Positions 8,622 to 18,977 are shown, counted from the stretch's first letter. The stretch is DNA of 40,131 nt from Rhabdochlamydiaceae bacterium (GCA_027365315.1 DAHXNQ010000073.1:1-40131), one strand, 5' to 3'. Notes: generated by a model from the sequence alone, not told the origin. Translations and numbers: made by a program.

Positions 8622-11600
8622 TTGGCTAAGAATCTCAAGGTTACCGTTAAAAACAGTCAGCTAGCTGAAGCCTTGAAGCTGACGAAGGTAAAAAAAGGAC
8701 CTCCTGCTTCAGGCGCCAAAAAGGAGCCTGTAGCAGAGAAGAGCCCCTCTGCTACGCATGAAAAGGCCCGCGCCGAACCCCGCGCTGAACCGGTATCGCC
8801 CCCTCCTACCCCTGTGGTAGAGGCTCCTTCTCTAGAGCCAGAGGCGCCGCGCCCACCGCGGAAGAGAGAGAGAGAAGCTGAAGAGGCTGCTGTTCCTGCA
8901 AAAAAACGGCCATCTCCTCCTGCTGAAGAAGAGGAGAAAGCGCCTGCTGCACGCTCTGCTGACAGTTCTCCTACCACTCCCACGGCTGCTCATCGCCCCT
9001 CCTCTGCAGCCCGTGCTGCACGCGCTCCAGCTGAAGAAGCACCGCTATCGACCCCTCGTGAACAGACGCCTCAAGCTGCAGTAGAAGCTGCAGTAGAAGA
9101 AGAACGCGCGCTCTCCAAAGAAGAGATGCCAGCGAAAGCCCCCCCTCCTCCTGCTGCTGAATCAACCTCTCCATCTGCACCCACTTCACATGCACCGTCA
9201 CGTCCCAAAATTGGGTCAGTGCGTCCTCCACTCGCTCCTCCTCCAGGTATGCGTCCCTCTTTTGGAGAGAAAGCACCCGCGGACCGTTTTGTCTCTCCTC
9301 CCAGACGTACAGGAGCTGGAGGAGCTTCTGGAGGTGGCTATGCCGGAGGTCGTCCTAACCGTTTTGCCTCTCCGAGAGGAACAACTCCTCCAGCTACGGG
9401 AGTAGGTGCCGGTGGAGCTGGAGAAGAACGGCGCTACACGCCTAACAGCGAAAGACGCGAGCGTACAGGTGGTTACGAAAGACGTCCTTCTAACGGCTAT
9501 CAAGGCGGGGCCCCATCTGGAACTTCTAGCGGTGGTTACCAAGGTGGAGCAAATAGACCCTATACCCCCCGTACCGGCACATCAGGCTACGGAACACCAC
9601 GTGCTCCAGGCAGCGGCTACACACCGCGCCCTCCAGGCAGTGGCTATACTCCACGTCCGCCAAGCAGTGGTTATGGTGGACCTAGACCCGCGGGCGGCGG
9701 ATATGCTGGACAGCGCCCTCGTCCGCCAGGAGCCGCTGGTGGATATCGAGGCCCAGGAGGCGCTAGGCCTCCCATAGGACCTCCTGCCACAGGAGAAAAA
9801 CCTTCTACTGAACGCCATGCAGAGCGGGGCAAAATGCCCACCTTCAAGGAATTCCGCGAGGTCAAATCGCAGAGAAAGACCGAGCCAGGACGAGGCTTTG
9901 ATGCCCGCGACCGTCAGGGCAGGCGCGAAGGCGATGAGGACCTCTGGAAGCGCAAGCGTCCCACAAAGAGCCGAAGTGGAATGATGATCCAAGAGGAGAT
10001 CATTCGTCCAAAAAGCCTATCTGTCCATTTGCCCATTACGGTGAAAGATCTCGCCTCGGGGATGAAACTCAAGGCTTCTGAGATCATCTCGAAACTCTTC
10101 ATTCAGGGAATCCCCCTTACATTGAACGAGCTTCTGGATGACGAGACCACTGTGCAACTGATCGGTAACGAGTTTGATTGCGAAATCTCGATCGATCGCG
10201 TCGAACAGAATCGAGTCCAAGTGACCGCGCAGAACGTTCGCGAAGAAGTTGCTGCTACGCCTGCAGAAGAGCTGATGCCGCGCTGTCCTGTTGTTGCCTT
10301 CATGGGTCATGTCGACCACGGCAAAACCAGCCTGATCGACCGCATCCGTAAATCCAACATGGCGGCTGGAGAGGCGGGAGCCATCACACAGCATATTGGG
10401 GCTTTCCGCTGTCATACCAACGTGGGCGATCTGACAGTGCTCGATACCCCCGGTCACGAAGCCTTCTCAGCTATGCGTTCGCGCGGTGCCATCATCACCG
10501 ATATCGTTGTGCTGGTTGTAGCCGGAGACGAAGGGATCCGTGCACAGACCGAAGAGGCTATTAAGCAGGCTCGCGAAGCGGGAGTGCCGATCGTTGTAGC
10601 GATGAACAAGTGCGATAAGCCAGGATTTGATCGCGATACTGTCTACAGACAACTGGCCGATCATGAGCTACTACCCGAGGCGTGGGGTGGTCAGACCATC
10701 GCCACTCCATGCTCTGCTACCACCGGTGAAGGGGTGCAGCAGCTGCTCGAGCTTCTAGCTGTCCAAGCAGAGGTTCTCGAACTGAAAGCCAATCCAAAGA
10801 CAAGAGCGCGCGGTACTGTAATTGAATCGCAGATGCACAAAGGGCTTGGCGCTGTCGCCAGCGTGCTCATCCAAAATGGCACCCTGCGTCTGGGCGATGC
10901 ATTGGTCTTTGGCGACTACTACGCTCGCGTGAAGACGATGCAGGACGAGCATGGTCATCTGCTCACTGAAGCGGGACCTGCCACTCCTGTTAAAATTACC
11001 GGACTATCGGGCCTGCCACAGGCGGGTAGCGAGTTTGTGGTGGTGAAGGACGAAAAAGAGGCACGATCCATTTCAGAGGCTCGTCAAGAGGGTAAACGTC
11101 ATCTTCTGCTTAAAACTGGAAAGAGCGCCATCCTTGAAAAGCTGAAAGGGGGTGATCAGGCTGCTGTCCAGAGAAAATCTCTGAATTTGATTATCAAAGG
11201 CGACGTGCGCGGCTCGGTCGAGGCGCTACGCTCCTCTTTGATGAAGATCCACTCCACCAAGGTCGACCTGAATATCATCACTGCCGAAGTGGGCGAGATC
11301 TCCGAATCGGATGTCCAGCTGGCGGCCGCCTCGAAAGCGACCATCCTCGGTTTCCATACGCAGATCGAATCGCACGCCGAACAGATGATCAAGCAGTCGA
11401 GAGTGGTGGTGAAGCTGCATGACATCATCTACCACGCGGTGGATGAGGTGAGGAAGCTGATGTTGGGTATGCTGGACAAGGTGGCGCAAGAGCGCGACAC
11501 CGGTTCTGCCGAGGTGATCGCTGTCTTCAAATCATCTCAGCTTGGACTGATTGCAGGATGCCGCATAGTCGATGGAACGATCCACCGCAACAATATGGTG

Positions 11601-11786
11601 CGGCAGATGCGTAATGGCGAGCAGATCTGGAAGGGCGCTCTCACCTCGATGAAGCGTGTACGGGACGATGTGCGCGAAGTCTCTAAGGGCATCGAGTGCG
11701 GGATCCTGCTGCAGAACAACAATGATGTGAAGGTGGGTGACATTCTCCAGGCGTACGAAATGATCTATCTGGATCAGGAGCTGTAA
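8622..11786 (+). CDS. infB: Translation initiation factor IF-2
   Basis: The gene encodes 1054 residues and uses a TTG start (GGGAG about 8 bases upstream; the start is 3 bases after the nusA stop). The beginning [20 protein letters not shown] fits chlamydial IF-2. Residues 30-240 are Pro/Ala/Glu-rich. Residues 240-395 are Gly/Arg/Tyr/Pro-rich with repeated SGYTPRPPG units. The conserved IF2 N-region follows at about 463-520. The GTPase shows GHVDHGKT (about 562), DTPGHEAF (about 608) and NKCDKP (about 661), followed by the beta-barrel and the C2 fMet-tRNA-binding domain. It positions initiator tRNA on the 30S subunit. From memory it is longer than C. trachomatis IF-2 (about 890), because of the low-complexity linker. 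The stop overlaps the rbfA start. Confidence 0.97.
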   Translation: MAKNLKVTVKNSQLAEALKLTKVKKGPPASGAKKEPVAEKSPSATHEKARAEPRAEPVSPPPTPVVEAPSLEPEAPRPPRKREREAEEAAVPAKKRPSPPAEEEEKAPAARSADSSPTTPTAAHRPSSAARAARAPAEEAPLSTPREQTPQAAVEAAVEEERALSKEEMPAKAPPPPAAESTSPSAPTSHAPSRPKIGSVRPPLAPPPGMRPSFGEKAPADRFVSPPRRTGAGGASGGGYAGGRPNRFASPRGTTPPATGVGAGGAGEERRYTPNSERRERTGGYERRPSNGYQGGAPSGTSSGGYQGGANRPYTPRTGTSGYGTPRAPGSGYTPRPPGSGYTPRPPSSGYGGPRPAGGGYAGQRPRPPGAAGGYRGPGGARPPIGPPATGEKPSTERHAERGKMPTFKEFREVKSQRKTEPGRGFDARDRQGRREGDEDLWKRKRPTKSRSGMMIQEEIIRPKSLSVHLPITVKDLASGMKLKASEIISKLFIQGIPLTLNELLDDETTVQLIGNEFDCEISIDRVEQNRVQVTAQNVREEVAATPAEELMPRCPVVAFMGHVDHGKTSLIDRIRKSNMAAGEAGAITQHIGAFRCHTNVGDLTVLDTPGHEAFSAMRSRGAIITDIVVLVVAGDEGIRAQTEEAIKQAREAGVPIVVAMNKCDKPGFDRDTVYRQLADHELLPEAWGGQTIATPCSATTGEGVQQLLELLAVQAEVLELKANPKTRARGTVIESQMHKGLGAVASVLIQNGTLRLGDALVFGDYYARVKTMQDEHGHLLTEAGPATPVKITGLSGLPQAGSEFVVVKDEKEARSISEARQEGKRHLLLKTGKSAILEKLKGGDQAAVQRKSLNLIIKGDVRGSVEALRSSLMKIHSTKVDLNIITAEVGEISESDVQLAAASKATILGFHTQIESHAEQMIKQSRVVVKLHDIIYHAVDEVRKLMLGMLDKVAQERDTGSAEVIAVFKSSQLGLIAGCRIVDGTIHRNNMVRQMRNGEQIWKGALTSMKRVRDDVREVSKGIECGILLQNNNDVKVGDILQAYEMIYLDQEL

Positions 11787-12172
11787 TGCCAGAGCCAAGA
11801 CGCCTACATCGCATCAATTCTCTTCTCCGCGAGGTGATCTCGGAGGTGATCCAGTCTTCCGTGAAAGACCCCCGTCTTCCTCGCTTTGTCAGCGTGACAG
11901 AGGTGAAGATGGCAGGTGACTTCAAGCATGCCATGGTGTTGGTAAGTGTGATCGGCACTACAGCAGAGAAGGCTATCTGCCTAGAGGTGCTTCGCTCGGC
12001 TGCAGGCTTCATCGCTCTCCACTCTTCAAAAAAGGTGGACCTGCGCTTCTTCCCTGCCCTCACCTTCGATCTGGACGAATCGGCCCAGCATCATGTGCGG
12101 ATGGAGTCGCTGCTAGCTAAGGTGCGCGAGGAACGAGAAGAAAGAGAAAGAGAGGAGCAAAACCCCTCATGA
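11786..12172 (+). CDS. rbfA: Ribosome-binding factor A
   Basis: The protein has 128 residues and a single type-II KH fold. The RbfA pattern is visible as VKDPRLPRFVSVTEVKM near residue 30, then AMVLVSVIG and the final basic helices. It binds the 30S precursor and helps mature the 5' end of 16S rRNA. The ATG overlaps the infB stop by one base (TAATG) and the stop overlaps the truB start (ATGA), so translation is coupled on both sides. The C-terminal Glu/Arg tail is slightly extended. Confidence 0.94.
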   Translation: MPEPRRLHRINSLLREVISEVIQSSVKDPRLPRFVSVTEVKMAGDFKHAMVLVSVIGTTAEKAICLEVLRSAAGFIALHSSKKVDLRFFPALTFDLDESAQHHVRMESLLAKVREEREEREREEQNPS

Positions 12173-12900
12173 AGAATTCTGAGGGGATTCTTCTACTGGA
12201 TAAACCGCTGGGGCGCACCTCTTTCTTCTGCGTCCATAAGGTGCGTAAGCGCCTGGGGGTACAGAGGGTGGGGCATGCCGGCACTCTAGACCCTTTAGCC
12301 ACGGGGCTGCTGGTTCTCCTGGTGGGAAGGCGCTACACGAAGATGGCAGCTCAGTTTCTCGAGCATGACAAGGTCTACCGGGCTACTCTCTGCCTGGGCA
12401 TCGAGACCAATACCTACGACCGAGAGGGAGAGCCCAAGGAGGTCAGTTCGGAGCCTCCTACAGAAGAGCAGCTGCAGCTAGCTCTAAAGCAGTTTCAGGG
12501 CGAAACCCTGCAGACGCCCCCCATGTATGCTGCCAAAAAGTTGCAGGGAAAAAGATTGTACGAGCTGGCACGGGCCGGCATCGAAGTAGAGCGCGCTCCT
12601 GTGCTGGTGCGGATGGAGATTGAGCTAGAGAGCTACCATTATCCCCATCTAGAGCTGATGGTGCGCTGCTCGAAGGGAACCTACATCCGTTCGCTCGCGC
12701 ACGACTTTGGCCGCGCTGTGGGCTGCGGAGCGCATCTAGCGGGGCTGGTGCGGATGGCAAGCGGACCCTTCTCTCTAGAGCAGGCCATCTCGTACGAACA
12801 GTTGGAACAGCTGCCAGCAGAAGAGCTTCCATTGATGCGAGAAGAGCTCAAAAAAGAGGCACTGAAAGAGCAGGTGCCAGAAGAAGAGGCGACCGAGTAA
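12169..12900 (+). CDS. truB: tRNA pseudouridine-55 synthase TruB
   Basis: The protein has 243 residues. The catalytic motif GHAGTLDPLATGLL is at residues 36-49, with the nucleophile Asp41. The YRATLCLGIETNTYDREG and CSKGTYIRSLAHDFG motifs of the family follow. It makes pseudouridine 55 in the T-arm of tRNAs. It is shorter than E. coli TruB (about 314) and lacks a full PUA domain, ending instead in a Glu-rich tail. It overlaps rbfA by four bases and lies two bases before ychF. Confidence 0.95.
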   Translation: MKNSEGILLLDKPLGRTSFFCVHKVRKRLGVQRVGHAGTLDPLATGLLVLLVGRRYTKMAAQFLEHDKVYRATLCLGIETNTYDREGEPKEVSSEPPTEEQLQLALKQFQGETLQTPPMYAAKKLQGKRLYELARAGIEVERAPVLVRMEIELESYHYPHLELMVRCSKGTYIRSLAHDFGRAVGCGAHLAGLVRMASGPFSLEQAISYEQLEQLPAEELPLMREELKKEALKEQVPEEEATE

Positions 12901-12902
12901 CT

Positions 12903-13997
12903 GTGGCAAAACTCTCTTGTGGAATTGTGGGACTTCCCAATGTAGGCAAGTCGACTCTCTTCAACGCACTCACCAGAAAGATGGTGCAGGCGGCCAATTT
13001 TCCCTTCTGCACGATCGAGCCCAATACTGGCACGGTGCCGGTACCGGACGAGCGGCTTGAGGTGCTCTCGAAAATGAGTCACAGCAAGAAGATTGTGCCT
13101 GCCGACATCACCTTTGTGGATATCGCCGGCCTGGTGAAGGGAGCTGCAGAGGGCGAAGGGCTGGGCAACCAGTTTCTGGCCAACATCCGCGAGACCGATG
13201 CGATCATCCATGTGGTGCGCTGCTTTGAGGATGAGGATGTGATCCATGTGGCTGGTAAAGTGAATCCTCTTTATGACATCGAAGTGATTGAGCTGGAGCT
13301 TGCGCTCGCCGATCTACAGAGCGTGGAGCAGATTCTCTCGAAGATGGAGAAGCAGGTGAAGAGCAAAAAGGAGATGCTACCCACCTTTGAGGCGCTTAAA
13401 AAAGCTCGTCTCTCTCTTGCCGATGGCACCTCTCTTTCTGCGACTCCCCTCTCCGAGGAAGAGCGAGATCTGCTGCTCCCCTACCGCTTCCTCACCGCGA
13501 AGAAGGTGATCTATGCGGCCAATGTGGGCGAGAAGGATCTGCCTTCGCTTGAAAACCAATATGTAGCAGAGGTGCGCAACTACGCGAAGGAGCGGGGACA
13601 CAAGGTGATTCCCATCTGTGCGCGACTTGAGGAGGAGCTCACCTCCCTGCCACCAGAAGAAGCAAAAGAATTTTTAGAGTCCCTGGGTTTAAAGGAGACC
13701 GGATTAGATAGGCTAATCCGCGCCTCTTACGATTTGTTAGGGCTCATTACGTTCATCACCAGCGGAGAGATCGAAACGCGGGCCTGGACTGTCGAGAAGG
13801 GTTCGACAGCTCCGGTGGCGGCGGGAAAGATACACTCCGACATCCAGAAGGGGTTCATCCGGGCGGAGGTGGTCAGTTACGAGGATATGATTCGCTATGA
13901 AGGACGAGTGGGTGCCCGCGCGGCGGGAAAAGCCAGGTCAGAAGGGAAGGAATATGTGGTCAAAGACGGAGACGTCATCCTCTTCTTCCACAACTAA
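12903..13997 (+). CDS. ychF: Obg-like ATPase YchF
   Basis: The protein has 364 residues from a GTG start. Motifs: GLPNVGKST (G1, residues 11-19), DIAGLVKGA (G3), and NVGEKD in place of NKxD, which explains why the family prefers ATP. The C-terminal TGS domain ends in [15 protein letters not shown]. It is a ribosome-associated P-loop protein implicated in stress responses. In C. trachomatis, as I recall, ribF lies between truB and ychF; here only two bases separate the genes, so ribF is absent at this place. The downstream methyltransferase gene starts inside its last 44 bases. Confidence 0.96.
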   Translation: MAKLSCGIVGLPNVGKSTLFNALTRKMVQAANFPFCTIEPNTGTVPVPDERLEVLSKMSHSKKIVPADITFVDIAGLVKGAAEGEGLGNQFLANIRETDAIIHVVRCFEDEDVIHVAGKVNPLYDIEVIELELALADLQSVEQILSKMEKQVKSKKEMLPTFEALKKARLSLADGTSLSATPLSEEERDLLLPYRFLTAKKVIYAANVGEKDLPSLENQYVAEVRNYAKERGHKVIPICARLEEELTSLPPEEAKEFLESLGLKETGLDRLIRASYDLLGLITFITSGEIETRAWTVEKGSTAPVAAGKIHSDIQKGFIRAEVVSYEDMIRYEGRVGARAAGKARSEGKEYVVKDGDVILFFHN

Positions 13998-15756
13998 CGC
14001 TAAGCCGTGGGCTAAGAAATCAGAAGGTAGATTCCGTCCCAGACGGGAAGAGGGTTCTTTCGAAGAGAGAAAGCCGCGCTGGGAGTCTAAAGGTGACAGG
14101 CCCTTCTCTCGCCCAAAAACTGAGGGCAGCTTCCGCCCTAGACGAGAAGAGGGCTCTTTCGAAGAGAGAAAGCCGCGCTGGGAGCCTAGAGGTGATCGTC
14201 CTTTCTCTCGTCCAAAAACTGAGGGTGGATTTCGTCTAAGACCAGAAGGTAGCTTTCGTCCCAAACGAGAAGAGAGATCTTTTGAAGAGAGAAAGCCGCG
14301 CTGGGAGCCTAGGGGTGATCGTCCTTTCTCTCGTCCAAAAATTGAGGGTAGATTTCGTCCAAGACCAGAAGGTAGCTTCCGTCCCAAACGAGAAGAGAGA
14401 TCTTTTGAAGAGAGAAAGCCGCGCTGGGAGCCTAGGGGTGATCGTCCTTTCTCTCGTCCAAAAACTGAGAGTGGATTTCGTCCAAGACCAGAATGTAGCT
14501 TCCGTCCTAGACGAGAAGAGGGCTCTTTCGTAGAGAGAAAACCGCACTGGCAACCTAAAGAAAAGAGAGAGAGAGCAGCGCCTCCTTCGCAGGAGAGAAG
14601 TCAGCGCGAAGAGAGCGATCTGTTGCGCCTTTTTGTCTCCTGTATCCCGGGACTGGAATCTCTACTCGAGCAGGAGCTGAATGAACTGGGTGTGGGCCCT
14701 GCCACCAAGACAGGTTCTGGTGCCTATATTCCCCTCTCCTGGGATGCTCTTTACAAGGTCAACTACGCCAGTCGCCTCGCCTCTAGAGTTCTCTGTCCGA
14801 TCGCATCCATGCGCTTTTTCGATCGCGAATCGCTCTATCAGGCGATCTACGAGCAGGAGTGGAGCCGCTGGCTGACAGATAGCGACAGCTTCTCGGTCGA
14901 TGTAGATGGCCAGAACCCCGCTTTCCGCAACACCCACTTTGCTGCGCTGGTGGTGAAGGATGCGATCTGCGACCAGTTTGTCCAAAATCAGGGAAAGCGC
15001 CCTAGTATCAATCTCAAAACCCCTACGCTGCATCTGCATCTGCTGCTGCGCGAAGAGGGTGGACTACTCAGTGTCAACACATCAGGCGCACCTCTCTATT
15101 GCCGAGGCTGGAGGCGTAGGTCGCTCGAGGCTACGCTGCCCGAGTCCCTGGCTGCTGGGCTACTGCGCATCGCTGGCTATAGCGGAGAGAGGGTTCTCTG
15201 CGATCCCTTCTGTGGATCGGGTACTCTGCTGATCGAGGCAGGGCTGATCGCCACACGCACTCCATCTGGCTATTTCCGTAAAAAATGGAACCTCTTCCGG
15301 ATGCCTGGATTCTCAGAGGCGCGCTGGCTTGAGATCAAGAAGGAGCTAGATAGCGAAAGGCGCGCTGCCCCCGAGGGAACCCAACTTCTTGGAGCAGACC
15401 GCGATCCTGCAGCGCTGGAGGCGACACGAATTCATGCAGAGGTGTGCGAGCTCTCTCATCTGCTCCGGCTAGAGCAGAGAAGCATCCGCGCCTATACTCC
15501 CCCTGTCGAGCCGCATCTGGTTGTCACCGATCCTCCCTATGGCCACCGCCTGGAGCTCGGCGCGCAGCTCTACGAGCAGCTGAAGGTCTGGCTTGGCGAG
15601 CGCACAGAGAATGAGCGTACGCTTCTCTTTTCAGCCGATGAGAACCTAGAAGAACAGATTCCCACCTCCTCTTCGGTGGCTCTCTCCTACGGTGGGCTTG
15701 CGGCCTCTGCACACCTCCTTGCGCGAGATCTCTCCAATCTTGTATGCGAGGTCTAA
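13954..15756 (+). CDS. RlmL/UPF0020-type RNA methyltransferase with Arg-rich repeat extension
   Basis: The protein has 600 residues from the ATG at 13954, which has AAGGGAAGG just upstream. A second ATG at 13897 lies further inside ychF and lacks such a site. Residues 15-200 are a basic tandem-repeat region (see the repeat entry). From about residue 220 comes a THUMP-like RNA-binding domain (FVSCIPGLESLLEQEL), then a class I SAM methyltransferase with DPFCGSGTLLIEAG (about 416-429) and the catalytic TDPPYG (about 524). These features match the N2-guanine methyltransferases of 23S rRNA (RlmL family). The repeat extension is not part of that family. The gene sits between ychF and sctU, which I recall as direct neighbours in Chlamydia. 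Confidence 0.88.
   Translation: MWSKTETSSSSSTTNAKPWAKKSEGRFRPRREEGSFEERKPRWESKGDRPFSRPKTEGSFRPRREEGSFEERKPRWEPRGDRPFSRPKTEGGFRLRPEGSFRPKREERSFEERKPRWEPRGDRPFSRPKIEGRFRPRPEGSFRPKREERSFEERKPRWEPRGDRPFSRPKTESGFRPRPECSFRPRREEGSFVERKPHWQPKEKRERAAPPSQERSQREESDLLRLFVSCIPGLESLLEQELNELGVGPATKTGSGAYIPLSWDALYKVNYASRLASRVLCPIASMRFFDRESLYQAIYEQEWSRWLTDSDSFSVDVDGQNPAFRNTHFAALVVKDAICDQFVQNQGKRPSINLKTPTLHLHLLLREEGGLLSVNTSGAPLYCRGWRRRSLEATLPESLAAGLLRIAGYSGERVLCDPFCGSGTLLIEAGLIATRTPSGYFRKKWNLFRMPGFSEARWLEIKKELDSERRAAPEGTQLLGADRDPAALEATRIHAEVCELSHLLRLEQRSIRAYTPPVEPHLVVTDPPYGHRLELGAQLYEQLKVWLGERTENERTLLFSADENLEEQIPTSSSVALSYGGLAASAHLLARDLSNLVCEV
14053..14550 (+). repeat. In-frame tandem repeat, five units
   Basis: Units begin at 14053, 14152, 14275, 14398 and 14521. 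The first spacing is 99 bases and the other three are 123 bases. Each encodes SFEERKPRW, a GDRPFSRPK segment and one or two FRPRR or FRPRPEG boxes. The extra 24 bases in the longer units duplicate the FRPRPEG box. All lengths are multiples of three, so copy number can change without breaking the gene. Units 3 and 4 are almost identical at the base level, which points to recent duplication. Confidence 0.92.
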
Positions 15757-15780
15757 AGAGACTCTTCCTAACGAGCATCG

Positions 15781-16854
15781 ATGGCAGAAAAAACCGAAAA
15801 GGCCACCCCCAAGAAGCTGCGCGACGCGCGGAAAAAGGGGCAGGTGGCCAAATCTCAAGATTTCCCTTCGGCGTTCACTTTCATCGTCTCGATCTCGGCT
15901 GTGCTGGCGATGACCGGCTATCTCTATGATATTCTAGGCAGCTACCTCGTCAATTGCTTCAAACGAGCCGCCTCGCCGCCCGACATGCAGCATGCTGCGG
16001 GCGGCGTGATGAATGAGGCCATTTCGGTCATCTTTCAGTCCAGCATCCTCATTCTGATCTTGGTCTCCTCTGTGGGAGTGCTGGTTAACTTTTTGATTAT
16101 CGGCCCGATGTTCTCTATGGAGGCGATGAAGCTGGATATCAAACGGTTGAATCCGGTGACCAACCTCCGCAACATCTTCAAGATGAAGACATTGTTTGAA
16201 CTGGCAAAGTCAATCTTCAAGATCACCGGAGCAATCCTGCTGATCTACAGTGTGGTCTACGATAGCATCACCGAGATTGTGGCCACTGCTACCATGCCGG
16301 TCTACGGCACAGCCCTTGTCTTCAGCTCGTTTCTGAAGCAGGTGGTGATCCGCGTCGGGATTTTCTTCATCACGATAGCTGTAATCGACCTGATCTACCA
16401 GAAGCGCAACTTCGCCAAAGAGATGAAAATGGAGAAGTTTGAGGTGAAGCGCGAGCATAAGGATACCGAGGGGGATCCTCAACTGAAGGGGCGCCGCCGC
16501 CAGGTGGCTCAGGAGATCGCCTACCAAGAGGGACCATCGGCCACCCAGCGCGCAAGGGCCGTCATCACCAACCCAGACCATATTGCTGTGGCGATTGACT
16601 ATGATGAAGCTGCCCAGCCTGCGCCCCGTATTCTGACCATGGGCCGCGGTTTCATAGCCGAGCAAATTTTAAAGGTAGCGACAGAATGTCATATTCCTAT
16701 TATGCGCAATGTAGCATTAGCTCGAACTCTGTATGAAAAAGGAAAAATCAGCGACTATATCCCCGAAGAAACGTTTCAAGCTGTTGCTGAAATCCTAAAA
16801 TGGATAGAACGACTTGAGAAGGAAGAGGCACACGCGGAGCTGCTAAAAGAGTGA
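15781..16854 (+). CDS. sctU: Type III secretion export switch protein SctU (CdsU)
   Basis: The protein has 357 residues. It begins MAEKTEKATPKKLRDARKKG, the FlhB/SctU signature, followed by four hydrophobic segments (about 32-60, 83-110, 145-170, 188-207). A cytoplasmic domain follows. It is the inner-membrane component that switches substrate class after self-cleavage. The cleavage site reads N264-P265-D266-H267; most relatives have NPTH. The catalytic Asn and Pro are kept. The stop overlaps the GTG start of sctV by four bases, so the two export-apparatus proteins are translationally coupled. As in Chlamydia, it lies downstream of ychF. Confidence 0.96.
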   Translation: MAEKTEKATPKKLRDARKKGQVAKSQDFPSAFTFIVSISAVLAMTGYLYDILGSYLVNCFKRAASPPDMQHAAGGVMNEAISVIFQSSILILILVSSVGVLVNFLIIGPMFSMEAMKLDIKRLNPVTNLRNIFKMKTLFELAKSIFKITGAILLIYSVVYDSITEIVATATMPVYGTALVFSSFLKQVVIRVGIFFITIAVIDLIYQKRNFAKEMKMEKFEVKREHKDTEGDPQLKGRRRQVAQEIAYQEGPSATQRARAVITNPDHIAVAIDYDEAAQPAPRILTMGRGFIAEQILKVATECHIPIMRNVALARTLYEKGKISDYIPEETFQAVAEILKWIERLEKEEAHAELLKE

Positions 16855-18977
16855 AGAAATTTTTAAACGGACTCAGCCGTTCGCTTGGAGGAGAAGGGGC
16901 CGTACGGTTCATCGGCGCCTCCAGCGACGTAGTGCTCGCCTTCTTCATCATCGTCCTGATGATGATCATCATCATCCCCATTCCACCATCGGTGCTGGAT
17001 AGCCTGATCGCTGTCAACCTCGGGATCTCGGTTTCGCTAATGATGGTCTCTCTCTACATCCCGAAGGCCGTCAACCTCTCGATCTTCCCCTCTCTGCTCC
17101 TGATCACCACTCTCTTTCGCCTCAGCATTGAAATCTCGGCAACCAGGCAGATTCTGCTGCACGCCTACGCCGGCCACATCATTCAGGCGTTTGGAAACTT
17201 CGTAGTGGGAGGCAACTACATCGTCGGCGGTATCATCTTCTTAATCATCACCATCGTGCAGTTCATTGTAGTGACCAAAGGAGCTGAACGGGTGGCCGAG
17301 GTAGCTGCTCGCTTCACCCTGGATGCAATGCCAGGTAAGCAGATGAGTATCGATGCCGACATGCGTAGCGGTGTCATCGATGCCAACCAGGCGCGCGATC
17401 TGCGTCTTGCGCTCACTAAAGAGAGCCAGCTCTATGGCGCGATGGATGGCGCGATGAAGTTTGTGAAGGGAGATGTGATCGCCGGTATGGTGATCGCCCT
17501 GATCAACATCATCGGAGGTCTGATCATCGGCCGCACCATGCATGGCATGACACTGGAAAGAGCGGCCGAAGTCTACGCCCTTCTCTCGATCGGGGGCGGT
17601 CTGATCACTCAGATTCCGTCGCTTCTGATCTCGATGACAGCTGGTATCGTCACCACGCGCGTCTCCAGCGAAAAGAAGGATACCCACCTCGGTCAAGAGA
17701 TCGCCACCCAGATGCTGGGTCAACCCAAGGCGATTCTGCTGGCGGGCGGAGTTCTCTTTGGCATGGCCTTCATCCAGGGCTTCCCGACTGTAACCTTCAT
17801 GATTCTCGCTTCGATCGTAGGGAGTCTCGGTGCCACCAAGTGGTTCTCGCAGAGACGTGCAGCCGCCAAAGCGGGTGCTCCGGGCGCTGTGGTGGAGACA
17901 GATATCGATGGCCACACAGTGGTCCGCGGAGCTGGCGATGAATATACCCTCACTCTGCCGATCATCCTCGAGGTAGGCGGCTTCCTCTCCGATGTCATCC
18001 GCAAAGAGCGTGGAGGACTAGGGTTCATCGAGGAGATGGTGCCCAAAATGCGCCAGGCACTCTACCACGATTTAGGGGTGCGCTTCCCAGGTGTTCATGT
18101 ACGCACAGACTCCCCCACTCTCGAAAAGGATGAATATGCCATTTCGCTGAATGAGGTGCCCATTGTGCGGGGAAAAATCTTGGAGGGATCACTGCTGACG
18201 GGCGAGCTTCCCGAGACTCTGAAGCGATATAATATTCCTTTCACATCTTCCAAAAGCGCTCTCGGCCAACCCTCTCTCTGGGTAGATGAACGCTATCTCC
18301 CTGTGATGGACAAGGCGCGGATTAAGTACTGGAAGCCGATCGATGTGATGATCCTCCACCTCTCCTACTTCTATCGCCAGCATGCTGCCGATTTTATCGG
18401 TATCCAGGAGGTACGCAGCATCCTCGAGTTTGTAGAAAAATCATACCCCGACCTGGTGAAAGAGGTGACGCGCCTAGTTCCGTTGCAAAAGCTCACCGAA
18501 ATCTTCAAAAGGCTGGTGCAAGAGCAAATTTCGATCAAAGATCTACGCACCATCATGGAATCCTTAAGCGAATATGCCCAGTCAGAGAAGGACACCGTGC
18601 TGCTGACCGAGTATGTGCGCGGCGCCCTCAAGCGATATATAAGCTACAAATATTCAATGGGCCAGTCGATTCTATCGGTCTATCTGCTCGATCCCGAGAT
18701 CGAAGATATGGTACGCGGAGCGATCAAGCAGACTTCGGCCGGCTCCTATCTGGCGCTCGATCCCGATTCGGTGCAGATGATCATGGAATCGCTACGCAAT
18801 ACTATTGCACCCACACCGACAGGAGGTCAGCCTCCTATCCTCCTCACCGCCATCGACGTCAGACGTTTTGTGCGTAAACTGATCGAAAGTGAATTCCCCG
18901 AACTTCCCGTGGTCTCCTACCAGGAGATTGTGCCCGAAATCCGCATCCAACCTCTCGGTCGAATTCAGCTTTCCTAG
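16851..18977 (+). CDS. sctV: Type III secretion export gate protein SctV (CdsV)
   Basis: The protein has 708 residues from a GTG start that overlaps the sctU stop. The N-terminal half has about seven or eight membrane helices. The FHIPEP family signature (RFTLDAMPGKQMSIDADMRSG) is near residues 148-168. From about residue 360 the soluble domain, which forms the nonameric ring and receives chaperone-substrate pairs, follows. It is the proton-driven gate of the injectisome. Length matches CdsV and LcrD. The copN gene follows after 13 bases. Confidence 0.97.
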   Translation: MKKFLNGLSRSLGGEGAVRFIGASSDVVLAFFIIVLMMIIIIPIPPSVLDSLIAVNLGISVSLMMVSLYIPKAVNLSIFPSLLLITTLFRLSIEISATRQILLHAYAGHIIQAFGNFVVGGNYIVGGIIFLIITIVQFIVVTKGAERVAEVAARFTLDAMPGKQMSIDADMRSGVIDANQARDLRLALTKESQLYGAMDGAMKFVKGDVIAGMVIALINIIGGLIIGRTMHGMTLERAAEVYALLSIGGGLITQIPSLLISMTAGIVTTRVSSEKKDTHLGQEIATQMLGQPKAILLAGGVLFGMAFIQGFPTVTFMILASIVGSLGATKWFSQRRAAAKAGAPGAVVETDIDGHTVVRGAGDEYTLTLPIILEVGGFLSDVIRKERGGLGFIEEMVPKMRQALYHDLGVRFPGVHVRTDSPTLEKDEYAISLNEVPIVRGKILEGSLLTGELPETLKRYNIPFTSSKSALGQPSLWVDERYLPVMDKARIKYWKPIDVMILHLSYFYRQHAADFIGIQEVRSILEFVEKSYPDLVKEVTRLVPLQKLTEIFKRLVQEQISIKDLRTIMESLSEYAQSEKDTVLLTEYVRGALKRYISYKYSMGQSILSVYLLDPEIEDMVRGAIKQTSAGSYLALDPDSVQMIMESLRNTIAPTPTGGQPPILLTAIDVRRFVRKLIESEFPELPVVSYQEIVPEIRIQPLGRIQLS

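Noticed and set aside
14053-14550. CRISPR-like or non-coding tandem array
   Set aside because: Units are too long, lack unique spacers and keep the reading frame of the methyltransferase gene.
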